Assembly (NCBI RefSeq): GCF_023156285.1
Contig: NZ_JAKZAJ010000003.1
Location: 496,001 to 560,000 of the forward strand
From: Marinobacter koreensis
GTDB taxonomy: Bacteria > Pseudomonadota > Gammaproteobacteria > Pseudomonadales > Oleiphilaceae
DNA: 64,000 nt
Direction: 5' to 3'
In this document: positions 51,663 to 62,001 of the stretch, piece after piece
How the letters are laid out: each line of letters starts with the position of its first letter
Numbering within the stretch: the first letter of the stretch is position 1
The notes under the pieces: generated by a model
The model's database searches: none
What the model saw: only the letters and a program-made list of their open reading frames with translations
Told to the model about the DNA's origin: nothing
Translations under genes and position numbers: made by a program

Positions 51663-51684
51663 TTGATAAAACTTCTTTTATCAA
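51663..51684. repeat. Perfect palindrome upstream of the fimV promoter
   Basis: TTGATAAAA CTTC TTTTATCAA: 9-bp arms with a 4-bp spacer, directly upstream of the candidate fimV -35. It looks like an operator rather than a terminator, since it is AT-rich and has no GC stem. Confidence 0.6.
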
Positions 51685-51756
51685 TCAATCAGCCGCAATC
51701 CTTGCACCATTTTTTTATCTATCGCACGGAACTGCCTACCGTCCTTGAAAATAACA

Positions 51757-51787
51757 GGGGCGGAGGCCGAAATCAGCCTCCGCCCCT
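51757..51787 (-). terminator. Terminator after asd, first of three tandem hairpins
   Basis: AGGGGCGGAGG / CCTCCGCCCCT, an 11-bp GC stem, is followed on the minus strand by TGTTATTTT. Two more inverted repeats lie between it and the asd stop: CCGGTTT/AAACCGG (51791-51808) and ACACAGT/ACTGTGT (51809-51836). Together with the fimV promoter and palindrome these fill most of the 314-bp asd-fimV gap; no other gene is seen in it. Confidence 0.8.
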
Positions 51788-51844
51788 CAACCGGTTTCCT
51801 GAAACCGGACACAGTTGGCATTAATGACCACTGTGTAACATTTC

Positions 51845-52960
51845 TTAACGCTCCTGAAGGATCCGGAGCATCCGCCTGAGCGGCTCTGCGGCTCCCCACA
51901 GCAGCTGGTCACCGACGGTGAACGCGGAAATATATTCCGGCCCCATCGACAGCTTGCGGATCCGACCGATCGGAATACTGAGCGTTCCGGTCACCTTCGC
52001 CGGGGTCAGTTCTTCCATGGTGGCATCTTTCTCGTTCGGGATGACCTTGACCCAGTCATTGGCACCGGCAAGCGTGCTCTCGATCTCGGAGACCGACAGG
52101 TCCTTTTTCAGTTTGATGGTCAACGCCTGGCTGTGGGAACGCATGGCGCCAATGCGAACACAGAGACCGTCGATCGGGATCGGATTGTCGCTCCGCCCCA
52201 GGATCTTGTTGGTCTCGACGCCGGCCTTCCACTCTTCCTTGCTCATCCCGTTATCGAGCTGTTTGTCGATGAACGGAATCAGGCTCCCGGCGAGCGGAAC
52301 ACCAAAGTTGTCGGTGGGGAATTCACCGGAGCGCATGGTGTCGGTCACCTTGCGGTCTATGTCCAGGATCGCCGAGGAAGGATCTTCCAGTTCGGATTTC
52401 ACCGCACCGTTGAGTGCCCCCATCTGGTTCAGCAGCTCACGCATGTGCTTGGCACCCGACCCGGACGCCGCCTGATAGGTCATCGGTGATACCCACTCGA
52501 TCAGGTCCTGCTCAAGCAGACCACCGAGAGCCAGCATCATCAGGCTTACGGTACAGTTGCCGCCGATGTAATCCTTCACGCCCTTATCGAGCGCCGCATC
52601 GATCACGTTGCGGTTCACCGGATCCAGAACAATCACCGAATGATCGACCATCCTCAGCGTCGAGGCGGCATCGATCCAGTAACCTTGCCAGCCTGCATCA
52701 CGCAGCTTCTGGTATACCTCGGTGGTGTAGTCGCCACCCTGGCAGGTTACGATGACATCCATGGTTTTCAGGGTGTCGATATCAAACGCATCCTGGAGCG
52801 GAGGCACACCCTCTTTACCGACATCCGGAGCCGGCTTCCCGGTCTGGGAAGTGGAAAAAAATACCGGATCGATGTCGGCGAAATCGTTTTCTTCACGCAT
52901 GCGCTGCATGAGGACAGAGCCCACCATGCCACGCCAGCCTACAAGTCCAACTCGCTTCAT
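51845..52960 (-). CDS. asd: Aspartate-semialdehyde dehydrogenase
   Basis: Reduces aspartyl phosphate to aspartate semialdehyde for lysine, threonine, methionine and diaminopimelate. Gram-negative class: [18 protein letters not shown] at the N-terminus (NADP-binding), the catalytic cysteine Cys136 in GGNCTVSLM, the histidine in [12 protein letters not shown] (about 275-286) and [15 protein letters not shown]. It is 371 residues long. It lies 132 bp after leuB, so it may have its own promoter. Confidence 0.97.
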   Translation of the reverse strand: MKRVGLVGWRGMVGSVLMQRMREENDFADIDPVFFSTSQTGKPAPDVGKEGVPPLQDAFDIDTLKTMDVIVTCQGGDYTTEVYQKLRDAGWQGYWIDAASTLRMVDHSVIVLDPVNRNVIDAALDKGVKDYIGGNCTVSLMMLALGGLLEQDLIEWVSPMTYQAASGSGAKHMRELLNQMGALNGAVKSELEDPSSAILDIDRKVTDTMRSGEFPTDNFGVPLAGSLIPFIDKQLDNGMSKEEWKAGVETNKILGRSDNPIPIDGLCVRIGAMRSHSQALTIKLKKDLSVSEIESTLAGANDWVKVIPNEKDATMEELTPAKVTGTLSIPIGRIRKLSMGPEYISAFTVGDQLLWGAAEPLRRMLRILQER

Positions 52961-53092
52961 GTGCGACCTTTGAACCTCGTTTTTTATGCCCGCCCTTTAC
53001 CGTTATCGCTGGCAGGGACAGGATGGATGATCCCGCGGCAACTGCATCCTGTTGCCGTCGGGTCTCAAATATAACGGACCGGGCCACGCCGC

Positions 53093-54166
<1,074 letters not shown>

Positions 54167-54197
54167 GGAACGTTTCCTTAAATCTTTGGGTGTTTGA

Positions 54198-54845
54198 TCA
54201 GTTGCCCGCGTTGAACAGCCAGGGTGCTGTCTGTTTGCGCTTCTCTTCGTAATCGCGGATCAGCTCGGCATCCTCAAGGGTGACACCGATGTCATCGAGC
54301 CCGTTCAGCAAACAGTGGCGGCGGAAATCGTCGACGTCGAAGCCGAAAGACTCGCCGGACGGCGTGGTGACTGTTTTCGCCTCCAGATCCACCGTCAATT
54401 GGTAGCCGTCTTTCTCTTCCGTCTCCCGGAAAAGCTGGTCAACCACTTCTTCCGGTAAAACAATGGGTAACAGGCCATTCTTAAAGCAGTTATTGTAGAA
54501 AATATCGGCAAAGCTCGGTGCGATAATGACCCGGAACCCGAAATCGTCCAGTGCCCAGGGCGCGTGCTCCCGACTGGAACCACAACCGAAGTTGCTGCGA
54601 GCCAGCAGCACACTGGCGTTTTTGTAACGATCCTGATTCAGAATGAAGTCCGGATTCAGCGGGCGCTGGGAGCAATCCTGATCCGGCTTGCCTTCGTCCA
54701 GGTAACGCAGCTCATCAAACAGGTTCGGGCCGAAGCCGGTCCGCTTGATGGACTTCAGAAATTGCTTGGGAATGATCATGTCCGTGTCCACATTGGAACG
54801 GTCCATGGGGGCAACAATACCCTGGTGTTGCGTAAATGCGCGCAT
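54198..54845 (-). CDS. leuD: 3-isopropylmalate dehydratase small subunit
   Basis: Swivel domain of the isopropylmalate isomerase LeuCD. Motifs: [19 protein letters not shown] (about 13-31), [20 protein letters not shown] (about 79-98) and [17 protein letters not shown]. It is 215 residues long. It lies 17 bp after leuC and is co-translated with its partner. Confidence 0.97.
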   Translation of the reverse strand: MRAFTQHQGIVAPMDRSNVDTDMIIPKQFLKSIKRTGFGPNLFDELRYLDEGKPDQDCSQRPLNPDFILNQDRYKNASVLLARSNFGCGSSREHAPWALDDFGFRVIIAPSFADIFYNNCFKNGLLPIVLPEEVVDQLFRETEEKDGYQLTVDLEAKTVTTPSGESFGFDVDDFRRHCLLNGLDDIGVTLEDAELIRDYEEKRKQTAPWLFNAGN

Positions 54846-54862
54846 GGTCTCTCTCCTGTGGC

Positions 54863-56281
54863 TCAGTGCATCAATTCACGGACATCAACGAAATGGCCGG
54901 TCACTGCAGCAGCAGCCGCCATGGCCGGGCTGACCAGGTGGGTACGCCCACCAAAGCCCTGACGGCCCTCGAAGTTACGGTTGGAGGTGGAGGCGCAATG
55001 TTCGCCCTGGCCCAGCTTGTCGGCGTTCATCGCCAGACACATGGAACAACCGGGATCCCGCCATTCCAGCCCCGCCTCGATGAAGATCTTGTCCAGACCC
55101 TCCTGCTCGGCCTGGACCTTCACCAGACCGGAACCGGGCACCACCATGGCCTGCTTGAGACTCGGGGATACCTTGCGCCCCTTGACCACTGCCGCGGCTT
55201 CCCGCAGGTCTTCGATGCGGCTGTTGGTGCAGGAACCAATAAAGACACGATCGAGCTTGATATCCGTAATTTTCTGATTCGGCTGCAGGCCCATGTACTT
55301 CAGCGCACGAACAATGCCCTCACGCTTGATCGGGTCCTCTTCCCGGGCCGGATCGGGAACGGCACCATCCACACCGGTGACCATTTCCGGGGAGGTGCCC
55401 CAACTGACCTGCGGCATGATTGCGGCCCCGTCCAACTCGACGACTTTGTCGAACTCTGCGTCGTCATCGCTGTGCAGGGTGTTCCAGTATGCGACTGCCT
55501 TGTCCCATTGATCCCCTTTCGGCGAGAACGGACGTCCGCGGACATAGTCGAGGGTGGTATCGTCGACAGCCACCATACCCACACGGGCGCCGGCTTCGAT
55601 GGACATGTTGCAGATGGTCATCCGGCCTTCCATGCTCAAGCCACGAATGGCTTCGCCACCAAATTCGATTGCATATCCGGTTCCACCAGCGGTGCCGATC
55701 TTGCCGATGATCGCCAGCACGACGTCTTTGCCGGTCACACCGGGGCCGAGCTTGCCGTTCACCTTCACCAGCATGTTTTTCATCTTTTTCTGGACCAGGC
55801 ACTGGGTCGCCAGTACATGCTCCACTTCGGAGGTGCCGATGCCGTGAGCCAGACACCCGAACGCTCCGTGCGTGGAGGTATGGCTATCACCACACACGAT
55901 GCTCATTCCCGGCAGAGTGGCGCCCTGCTCGGGACCGATCACGTGGACAATACCCTGGCGCTGGTCCTTGATCTTGAATTCGAGGATGCCAAACTCATCG
56001 CAGTTCTTGTCGAGCGTTTCAACCTGAGTGCGGGAGACCGGATCAACGATGCCGTCGATGCCTTTGTCCCGGTCTGTGGTCGGGACGTTATGATCCGGCG
56101 TCGCAATGTTGGCGTCGATCCGCCAGGGCTTCCGTCCAGCCAGGCGGAGGCCTTCGAAGGCCTGGGGCGAAGTCACTTCGTGCAGCAGTTGGCGATCAAT
56201 GTAGATCAGTGCGGAACCGTCGTCCCGCTGCTTGACCAGATGGTCGTCCCACAATTTGTCGTATAAGGTTTTGCCCGCCAT
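54863..56281 (-). CDS. leuC: 3-isopropylmalate dehydratase large subunit
   Basis: Aconitase-family large subunit with a [4Fe-4S] cluster. Motifs: [14 protein letters not shown] (about 129-142), [16 protein letters not shown] (cluster cysteine) and [11 protein letters not shown] (two further cysteines, about 410-420), with [10 protein letters not shown] at the C-terminus. It is 472 residues long. It is the first gene of leuCDB, divergent from a LysR regulator 156 bp away. Confidence 0.97.
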   Translation of the reverse strand: MAGKTLYDKLWDDHLVKQRDDGSALIYIDRQLLHEVTSPQAFEGLRLAGRKPWRIDANIATPDHNVPTTDRDKGIDGIVDPVSRTQVETLDKNCDEFGILEFKIKDQRQGIVHVIGPEQGATLPGMSIVCGDSHTSTHGAFGCLAHGIGTSEVEHVLATQCLVQKKMKNMLVKVNGKLGPGVTGKDVVLAIIGKIGTAGGTGYAIEFGGEAIRGLSMEGRMTICNMSIEAGARVGMVAVDDTTLDYVRGRPFSPKGDQWDKAVAYWNTLHSDDDAEFDKVVELDGAAIMPQVSWGTSPEMVTGVDGAVPDPAREEDPIKREGIVRALKYMGLQPNQKITDIKLDRVFIGSCTNSRIEDLREAAAVVKGRKVSPSLKQAMVVPGSGLVKVQAEQEGLDKIFIEAGLEWRDPGCSMCLAMNADKLGQGEHCASTSNRNFEGRQGFGGRTHLVSPAMAAAAAVTGHFVDVRELMH

Positions 56282-56330
56282 GGTTCTCTCTCACTCTCTG
56301 GGGGTTTCTGGTGTTTGGCTATTGATCGCT

Positions 56331-56360
56331 ATCTTACGCCCTCTTTCCGAATAACCTCAA
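56331..56360 (-). promoter_or_regulatory. Candidate leuCDB promoter with overlapping dyad
   Basis: On the minus strand TTGAGG and TAAGAT are 18 bp apart, about 50 bp before the leuC ATG. The -35 overlaps the dyad GAAT-N7-ATTC (56349-56363), which could be a binding site for the divergent LysR protein. This is inference from position only. Confidence 0.4.
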
Positions 56361-56437
56361 TTCATGTTTTTTATTCTTTGCATTCCGGTTTGGCATATTC
56401 TAGGTTTGTATGCTCCCCAAAATGCAGAGCAAACGCT

Positions 56438-57340
56438 ATGGACTCAAACTCACTGCGAGCTTTTCTCACAATCGTCGATCAGGGCTCTTTCTCCGAGGCC
56501 GCGGAGGTTTTGCACCTGACGCAACCCGCGATCAGCAAACGTCTGGCCGCTCTGGAAACCCAGCTCGGAACCAAGCTGATTGACCGGAGCCACCGTGAGA
56601 TACGCCTGACTGACTCCGGGAGCCGGCTGCTGCCCCATGCCCGGAAGATCCTGGATGAGATCCACAATGCGACGGTGGCGCTGTCACCGGATTCATCGGT
56701 GGTAGAGGGCGAGCTGGAGATTATTGCCAGCCACCACATTGGCCTGCATCACCTGCCGAACTGGTTGCGACGATTCACGAAGGCCTATCCGGACGTCACT
56801 CTGAATCTGCAGTTCATGGAGTCGGATGCGGCGTTCCATCAGATGCTGAAGCGGAATGCGGAGCTGGCCTTTGTCACACTCAGTGACAGTATGCAAAGCC
56901 AGTTCGTGGTATACGAACAATGGACTGACCCAATGGCTTTCGTTGCCGGTGCCGATCACGAACTGACGAACCGGCGGAACCTGTCTCTGGCGGACCTGGC
57001 TCCCTTTCCGGCACTGCTGCCGGATACGGCCACGGCCACATTCCGGACGGTCAGTCGACTGTTTCTCGAGTCCAATCTGCCGCTGAAGCAGCAGATTCCG
57101 ACCAATTATCTTGAAACCCTCAAGATGATGACGAGTGTCGGGCTCGGGTGGAGTGTTTTGCCGGTCAGCATGCTGGACGACAGCGTGCGCGTGCTGGATG
57201 TCGGTTATTCCGTCAATCGAGTGCTTGGCGCCGTCGGTCTTGAAGGCCGGCAGCTCAGCCAGGCGGCGAGGGCCTTGCTGGAGGTCGTTCGGCTGGAAGA
57301 GACGGTGACAGAGAGGCGGGACAGGCCGGACGCTCCATAG
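56438..57340 (+). CDS. LysR-family transcriptional regulator divergent from leuCDB
   Basis: 300-residue LTTR. The winged helix-turn-helix covers the first 60 residues (LRAFLTIVDQGSFSEAAEVLHLTQPAISKRL, given by ends). The effector domain (about 90-290) has the usual two-lobed pattern. The start at 56438 gives the canonical MDSNSLRAFL N-terminus; the frame from 56315 adds 41 residues not seen in the family. LysR proteins often control the gene they diverge from, so leuCDB is the likely target and a branched-chain intermediate a possible effector, but the sequence does not prove either. Confidence 0.9.
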   Translation: MDSNSLRAFLTIVDQGSFSEAAEVLHLTQPAISKRLAALETQLGTKLIDRSHREIRLTDSGSRLLPHARKILDEIHNATVALSPDSSVVEGELEIIASHHIGLHHLPNWLRRFTKAYPDVTLNLQFMESDAAFHQMLKRNAELAFVTLSDSMQSQFVVYEQWTDPMAFVAGADHELTNRRNLSLADLAPFPALLPDTATATFRTVSRLFLESNLPLKQQIPTNYLETLKMMTSVGLGWSVLPVSMLDDSVRVLDVGYSVNRVLGAVGLEGRQLSQAARALLEVVRLEETVTERRDRPDAP

Positions 57341-57381
57341 CAAAAACCGCAACAAACGATAACAGCTGACCAGGAGCATTC

Positions 57382-58545
57382 ATGGGCTTTGATGATTACC
57401 TCAAGATTCTCGCCAAACACGACGGATCGGATCTGTACCTGAGCACCGGCGCCCCGCCCTGTGCCAAGTTTCATGGCGCACTCAAGCCGATCGATCGGAC
57501 ACCCCTGGCTCCCGGCGTGATCAAGGATATTGCCTACAGCATCATGGACGAGGAACAGACGGCCGAGTTCGAGCAGGAACTCGAGATGAACCTGGCCTAC
57601 AGCATTCGCAATATCGGGCGGTTCCGGATCAATATTTTCCGTCAGCGCAACGAGATCTCCATCGTTGCACGGAACATCGTGACCGAAATCCCCAATGCCG
57701 ATGCCCTGGGTCTGCCTTCGATTCTCAAGGATGTCGTGATGTCCAAGCGCGGCCTGGTGCTGTTCGTCGGCGCAACCGGGTCGGGCAAATCAACATCCCT
57801 GGCAGCGTTGATCGATCACCGGAACAGCAATTCCGCTGGCCATATCATCACCATTGAAGATCCGGTGGAATACATCCACCGTCACAAGAAGAGCATCGTC
57901 AATCAGCGCGAGGTGGGCGTCGATACCCGCAGCTTCCAGAAGGCGCTGAAAAACACGCTTCGCCAGGCACCGGACGTAATCCTGATTGGCGAGATCCGGG
58001 ATCGCGAAACCATGGAGCACGCCCTCGCCTTTGCCGAAACCGGCCACCTGTGTATTTCCACACTGCACGCGAACAACGCCAACCAGGCGCTTGACCGGAT
58101 CATCAACTTCTTCCCGGAAGAGCGTCGGCCGCAGTTGCTGATGGACCTGTCGATGAACCTCCGGGCGTTTGTCTCCCAGCGGCTGGTGCCCACGATCGAC
58201 AAGAAACGCTGCGCGGCCATCGAAATCCTGCTGGGGACCCCCACGATCAGCGAGCTCATCCTGCGTGGTGACATTGACGGCATCAAGGAGATCATGGAGA
58301 AATCGGCCAACCTGGGCATGCAGACCTTTGACCTGGCGCTGTTCAACCTCTGGAAGGACGGAAAGATCTCCGAGGAAGAAGCCCTGAAAAACGCCGACTC
58401 GGCGAACAACCTTCGCCTCAAGATCAAACTCCACGGACAGGGTGGCCAGGGTGCAACCTCATCATCCGCCGGCGCCGGAGCAGCTCCCAGTGGCAGCGGC
58501 CTGTCGCTTCAGCTTGAGGAAGACGAGGAGGATCCCGAGGAGTAA
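57382..58545 (+). CDS. pilU: PilT/PilU-family type IV pilus ATPase, PilU-like
   Basis: Hexameric retraction ATPase family. N-terminal PAS-like domain starts with GSDLYLSTGAPPCAKFHGAL. Walker A is GATGSGKST (Gly130-Thr138), the Asp box ITIEDPVEYIH, Walker B VILIGEIRDRE and the His box TGHLCISTLHANNANQALDRI (by ends). The C-terminal arm resembles PilU (MEKSANLGMQTFDLALFNL) and lacks the AIRNLIRE motif of PilT. The end is a Ser/Gly/Ala-rich linker and a Glu/Asp tail. pilT is not next door, so this is an orphan copy and may be a paralogue rather than the main PilU. Its last 37 bp overlap the MFS gene on the other strand. Confidence 0.88.
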   Translation: MGFDDYLKILAKHDGSDLYLSTGAPPCAKFHGALKPIDRTPLAPGVIKDIAYSIMDEEQTAEFEQELEMNLAYSIRNIGRFRINIFRQRNEISIVARNIVTEIPNADALGLPSILKDVVMSKRGLVLFVGATGSGKSTSLAALIDHRNSNSAGHIITIEDPVEYIHRHKKSIVNQREVGVDTRSFQKALKNTLRQAPDVILIGEIRDRETMEHALAFAETGHLCISTLHANNANQALDRIINFFPEERRPQLLMDLSMNLRAFVSQRLVPTIDKKRCAAIEILLGTPTISELILRGDIDGIKEIMEKSANLGMQTFDLALFNLWKDGKISEEEALKNADSANNLRLKIKLHGQGGQGATSSSAGAGAAPSGSGLSLQLEEDEEDPEE

Positions 58546-59699
58546 GCCGGATTTTCCACCTGAACGCGAGGTGGTGGCCTCAGGCCACGCCAGGTAATGA
58601 CAATGGCCAGCGCCATGGCCACCGCGCCGCCAAGGAAGGCGGCGCTGGTACTCACACCGTCCACCAGGAACCCTGACAGCCAGGCGCCGACGGCGCCCCC
58701 CGCGCCAAATGTGAGGCCGCTGTACAGCGCCTGACCCTGACCGTGGTGATGTTGTCCGAAAAAGCTCTGTATGTACTGGACCGAAATGGCGTGCAGCGCG
58801 CCATACGATGCGGCGTGCAGGAGCTGGGCAAACACGAGGACCGCCACAAAGTCGGTCATTTCCGCAATCAGAAGCCACCGGATCATGGTCAGGAACAGCG
58901 CGCCAATGGCAATCTGTCGAACCGTGAATCGCCGCGTGAACCGGTGCATCACCAGGAACAAGCCAATTTCGGCAACCACTCCGAGCGACCACAGGAGCCC
59001 GGTCGACAACTTTCCGTAGCCGTGCTGTTCCAGGTGGATACTGAAAAACGTGTAGTAAGGCCCGTGGGAAACCTGCAGCAGGAAGTTCATCAGGAAAAAC
59101 GTCACCACCGAAGGGTGCGTGACAATCTTCCGCAGACTGCCGCTGGGAGCCGACTGGCGCACCTCACCCCGCTCCGAGGGTATAAGAAACGCGGACACCG
59201 CAATGCCGGCGAACACGGGCAACAGAAGCCAGGGCAAGGTTCCGACCGGAACCCACTCGAGAATCCCGCCAACGCCGGCCACCGATGCGATAAAACCGAC
59301 CGACCCCCAGAGCCGAACCTTGCCGTAACGGTCCCTCTGACTGCCCAGCGTTCTCAGTGTAATGACTTCATAAAGCGGCAGGATGGCGTTCCAGAAAAAG
59401 GTAAACGCCAGCATCACCAGCAACAGTCCGTAAAAACCGGGTTCCAGGAAGACACCCGCAAAAAACAGCGAACCGGTGATCGCCCCGAAGCGCACCAGCC
59501 GAACGCGCTGACCACTGCGATCCCCGAGCCATCCCCAGACACTAGGGGCCACGATTTTCGTGAGCTGGATTGTCGCCATCAAGGTGGCAATCTGGAGGTA
59601 GGAAAAGCCCCGATCCTGAAGATACAAAGACCAGTACGGCAGCAGCCCGCCAAGCAGCGCAAAAAACCAGAAGTAGAGATTAGAAAGCCGCCAGTAAAT
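58509..59699 (-). CDS. MFS transporter, HcaT/MFS_1-like, apparent ATT start
   Basis: Major facilitator of the 3-phenylpropionate/nucleoside-permease-like group with 12 hydrophobic helices. A TTG at 59627 would give 372 residues but would cut off the first helix. Reading upstream in frame gives YWRLSNLYFWFFALLGGLLP and YWSLYLQDRGF, the standard N-terminus of this group. It is preceded by AGGAGG 6 bases before an ATT codon at 59697-59699. No ATG, GTG or TTG lies between that ATT and the upstream in-frame stop (near 59765). I therefore annotate 396 residues from ATT. The substrate is unknown. The C-terminus ends in a run of seven serines because it overlaps pilU antisense. Confidence 0.82.
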   Translation of the reverse strand: MYWRLSNLYFWFFALLGGLLPYWSLYLQDRGFSYLQIATLMATIQLTKIVAPSVWGWLGDRSGQRVRLVRFGAITGSLFFAGVFLEPGFYGLLLVMLAFTFFWNAILPLYEVITLRTLGSQRDRYGKVRLWGSVGFIASVAGVGGILEWVPVGTLPWLLLPVFAGIAVSAFLIPSERGEVRQSAPSGSLRKIVTHPSVVTFFLMNFLLQVSHGPYYTFFSIHLEQHGYGKLSTGLLWSLGVVAEIGLFLVMHRFTRRFTVRQIAIGALFLTMIRWLLIAEMTDFVAVLVFAQLLHAASYGALHAISVQYIQSFFGQHHHGQGQALYSGLTFGAGGAVGAWLSGFLVDGVSTSAAFLGGAVAMALAIVITWRGLRPPPRVQVENPAYSSGSSSSSSS

Positions 59700-59747
59700 A
59701 CCTGACCTCCTTTCAATGCCTGCGATATCGAGAGCTATGGCAATTTT

Positions 59748-59846
59748 GGCGGGAATGGCTGTTCAAAAATGTGGAGCGCCAGGGACGGCGCGACCAAGCC
59801 TTACAGGGATGTATTTACAGGCGTTTTTTGAACAGCCATTCCCGCC
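59748..59846. repeat. MITE/REP-like element with 22-bp perfect inverted repeats
   Basis: The left arm 59748-59769 (begins GGCGGGAATGGCTGTTC) and right arm 59825-59846 (ends GAACAGCCATTCCCGCC) are perfect complements, extendable by four more bases with one mismatch. The 55-bp spacer contains a second small hairpin (GCGCC AGGGAC GGCGC). It fills the gap between aroC and the MFS gene. No coding sequence is seen in it. It could be a dispersed non-autonomous element, a terminator-like structure for aroC, or both. Confidence 0.75.
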
Positions 59847-59880
59847 GAAATGGCTACGCCAACGCTCTCAGGCCAGGTGG

Positions 59881-60975
59881 TTAGAGCTGCCCCAGCACTG
59901 GGGTCGAAACGTCCACATCACCATTCTGACCCCGATGGCGCAGGTAGTGATCCATCAGAACAATCGCCATCATGGCTTCGGCAATCGGTGTCGCGCGGAT
60001 GCCCACGCACGGATCGTGACGGCCGGTGGTGATCACCTCCACGGGGTTGCCATCCACATCAATGCTGCGGCCGGGCAGTCGGAGACTGGATGTGGGCTTC
60101 AGGGCCATGCTCGCGACAATCGGCTGGCCCGAGGAGATGCCACCGAGTACGCCGCCGGCGTTATTGGACAGGAAACCTTCCGGGGTCATCTCATCGCGGT
60201 GCTCCGTGCCCTTTTGCTCCACCGAATCAAACCCGGCGCCAATCTCCACACCCTTGACCGCGTTGATGCTCATCAGCGCGTGGGCCAGGTCCGCATCCAG
60301 GCGATCAAAGATCGGTTCGCCCAGTCCGGGAGGGACGTTCTCGGCCACCACGTTGATCCGCGCACCGATGGAGTCACCCTCTTTCCGAAGTGCATCCATG
60401 TAGGCTTCCATTTCCGGCACCTTGTCTGCATCCGGGCAGAAAAACGGGTTCTGGTGAACCTGATCCCAATCCAGCTTCTCCGCGCGGATTGGTCCCAGTT
60501 GCGAGAGATAGCCCCTGATCCGGATACCTAGCCGCTGTTCCAGGAATTTGCGCGCAACCGCGCCGGCCGCGACACGCATCGCCGTTTCACGGGCGGAGGA
60601 GCGGCCACCACCGCGATAGTCCCGTACCCCGTATTTGTGCATGTAGGTGTAATCGGCGTGCGCCGGACGAAACTGGGATGCGATTTTCGAATAGTCCTTG
60701 GAGCGCTGGTCGGTGTTCTCGATCAAAAGCCCGATCGGCGTACCCGTGGTTTTCCCTTCGAAAACACCGGAGAGAATCCGGACCTCGTCCGCCTCACGAC
60801 GTTGCGTGGTATGCCGCGAGGTTCCCGGCTTTCGACGGTCCAGATCCCGCTGCATGTCGGCTTCCGACAGTTCCAGTCCTGGCGGGCACCCGTCGATGAT
60901 GCAGCCCAGCGCCGCGCCATGGCTTTCACCGAAGGTGGTCACCGTAAACAGTTTTCCAAACGTATTTCCCGACAT
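59881..60975 (-). CDS. aroC: Chorismate synthase
   Basis: Last common step of aromatic synthesis, with reduced FMN as cofactor. The start [20 protein letters not shown], with His19 in GESHG, is the family signature. Others are [25 protein letters not shown] (described by ends, about 103-127) and [16 protein letters not shown]. The length of 364 residues fits. The DAHP synthase at the other end of the pathway is also in this window. Confidence 0.97.
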   Translation of the reverse strand: MSGNTFGKLFTVTTFGESHGAALGCIIDGCPPGLELSEADMQRDLDRRKPGTSRHTTQRREADEVRILSGVFEGKTTGTPIGLLIENTDQRSKDYSKIASQFRPAHADYTYMHKYGVRDYRGGGRSSARETAMRVAAGAVARKFLEQRLGIRIRGYLSQLGPIRAEKLDWDQVHQNPFFCPDADKVPEMEAYMDALRKEGDSIGARINVVAENVPPGLGEPIFDRLDADLAHALMSINAVKGVEIGAGFDSVEQKGTEHRDEMTPEGFLSNNAGGVLGGISSGQPIVASMALKPTSSLRLPGRSIDVDGNPVEVITTGRHDPCVGIRATPIAEAMMAIVLMDHYLRHRGQNGDVDVSTPVLGQL

Positions 60976-61012
60976 GATTCAGTATCTTATCCAGTTCTTA
61001 TGAGAATTCGCT

Positions 61013-61915
61013 TCAAGATTGTCCGAGGGCTTGCCTGAGGTCTTCCGCGCGCAGCAGGAAAACACCGTCTCCGCCGTTTTCAAATTCCAGCCAGGTGAAT
61101 GGCAGCTCCGGATAGGCTTCGTCCAGCGCCACCCAGCTGTTACCGACTTCCACGATCAGGAGGCCATTTTCAGTCAGATGATCCGCCGCCCCGGCGAGGA
61201 TACGGTGAGCGATATCCAGGCCATCCTGCCCGGCGGCGAGGCCGAGCTCCGGCTCATGGCGATATTCTTCGGGCATCGACGCCAGATCCTGCGCATCCAC
61301 GTAGGGAGGATTGCTCAGTATGACATCGTACTTGCCTGTGACACTGGCGAACACGTCTGACTTTACCGTTCTTACGCGATCGCCTACCCCGTGGAGCTCG
61401 ATATTGGACTCTGCCACCGCAAGTGCATCTTCGGAGATATCCGAGAGATCCACCTCCGCCTCATCAAATACCATCGCAGCACCGATCCCGATACAACCGC
61501 TCCCGGTACAAAGATCCAGAACCCGCGTAACCGGAGTGTCGCCCAGCCAGGGCTGGAGGCCATTTTCGAGTAATTCACCAATCGGGGATCTCGGAACCAG
61601 CACCCGCTCATCCACATTGAACGGCATGCCCATAAACCAGGCTTCTCCGAGAAGGTACGCCAACGGCACTCGCTCATTCACCCGGCGATTAATACGATCA
61701 ACAATCAACGTGCGCTCTTCACGGGTCAGCCGCGCGTCCAGAAACAGGGTGTTATTTTCCAGAGGCAGATGGAGGCTGCGCATGACGAGCTGGACGGCTT
61801 CATCCCAGACGTTGTCGGTGCCATGGCCGAAGAACAGCGAAGACGCCGCAAAACGGGAGGAAGCAAACCGGAGGTAATCGCGGACTGTCTGGAGGTCGTC
61901 AATCGGGGTGGTCAC
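61013..61915 (-). CDS. prmB: 50S ribosomal protein L3 N5-glutamine methyltransferase PrmB
   Basis: SAM-dependent enzyme methylating Gln150 of ribosomal protein L3. The SAM motif [16 protein letters not shown] (about 135-150) and the amide-methylating [10 protein letters not shown] (about 204-213) are clear. The N-terminal helical domain has [20 protein letters not shown]. At 300 residues it fits PrmB; PrmC is distinguished by the linkage and by this N-terminus. The aroC-prmB pairing is common; the gap is 37 bp. Confidence 0.94.
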   Translation of the reverse strand: MTTPIDDLQTVRDYLRFASSRFAASSLFFGHGTDNVWDEAVQLVMRSLHLPLENNTLFLDARLTREERTLIVDRINRRVNERVPLAYLLGEAWFMGMPFNVDERVLVPRSPIGELLENGLQPWLGDTPVTRVLDLCTGSGCIGIGAAMVFDEAEVDLSDISEDALAVAESNIELHGVGDRVRTVKSDVFASVTGKYDVILSNPPYVDAQDLASMPEEYRHEPELGLAAGQDGLDIAHRILAGAADHLTENGLLIVEVGNSWVALDEAYPELPFTWLEFENGGDGVFLLRAEDLRQALGQS

Positions 61916-62001
61916 TGGACAAGGTTCCTGTTCTGGCGCATATCAGCGCGGGATTATACGCTGTTTCCACCCCCGGCTGCAGCCCACTGACACAGAGGTT
62001 T

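Noticed and set aside
54836..56266. 476-residue open frame antisense to leuC
   Set aside because: Exact antisense of a complete, conserved leuC; His/Asp/Gly-rich without motifs.
56282..56437. Leucine attenuator with leader peptide before leuC
   Set aside because: No short frame rich in Leu codons followed by a terminator hairpin was found on the minus strand.
59716..60531. 271-residue plus-strand frame across the repeat element and aroC
   Set aside because: Runs through the inverted repeat and then antisense to aroC; no conserved domain, so it is a shadow.
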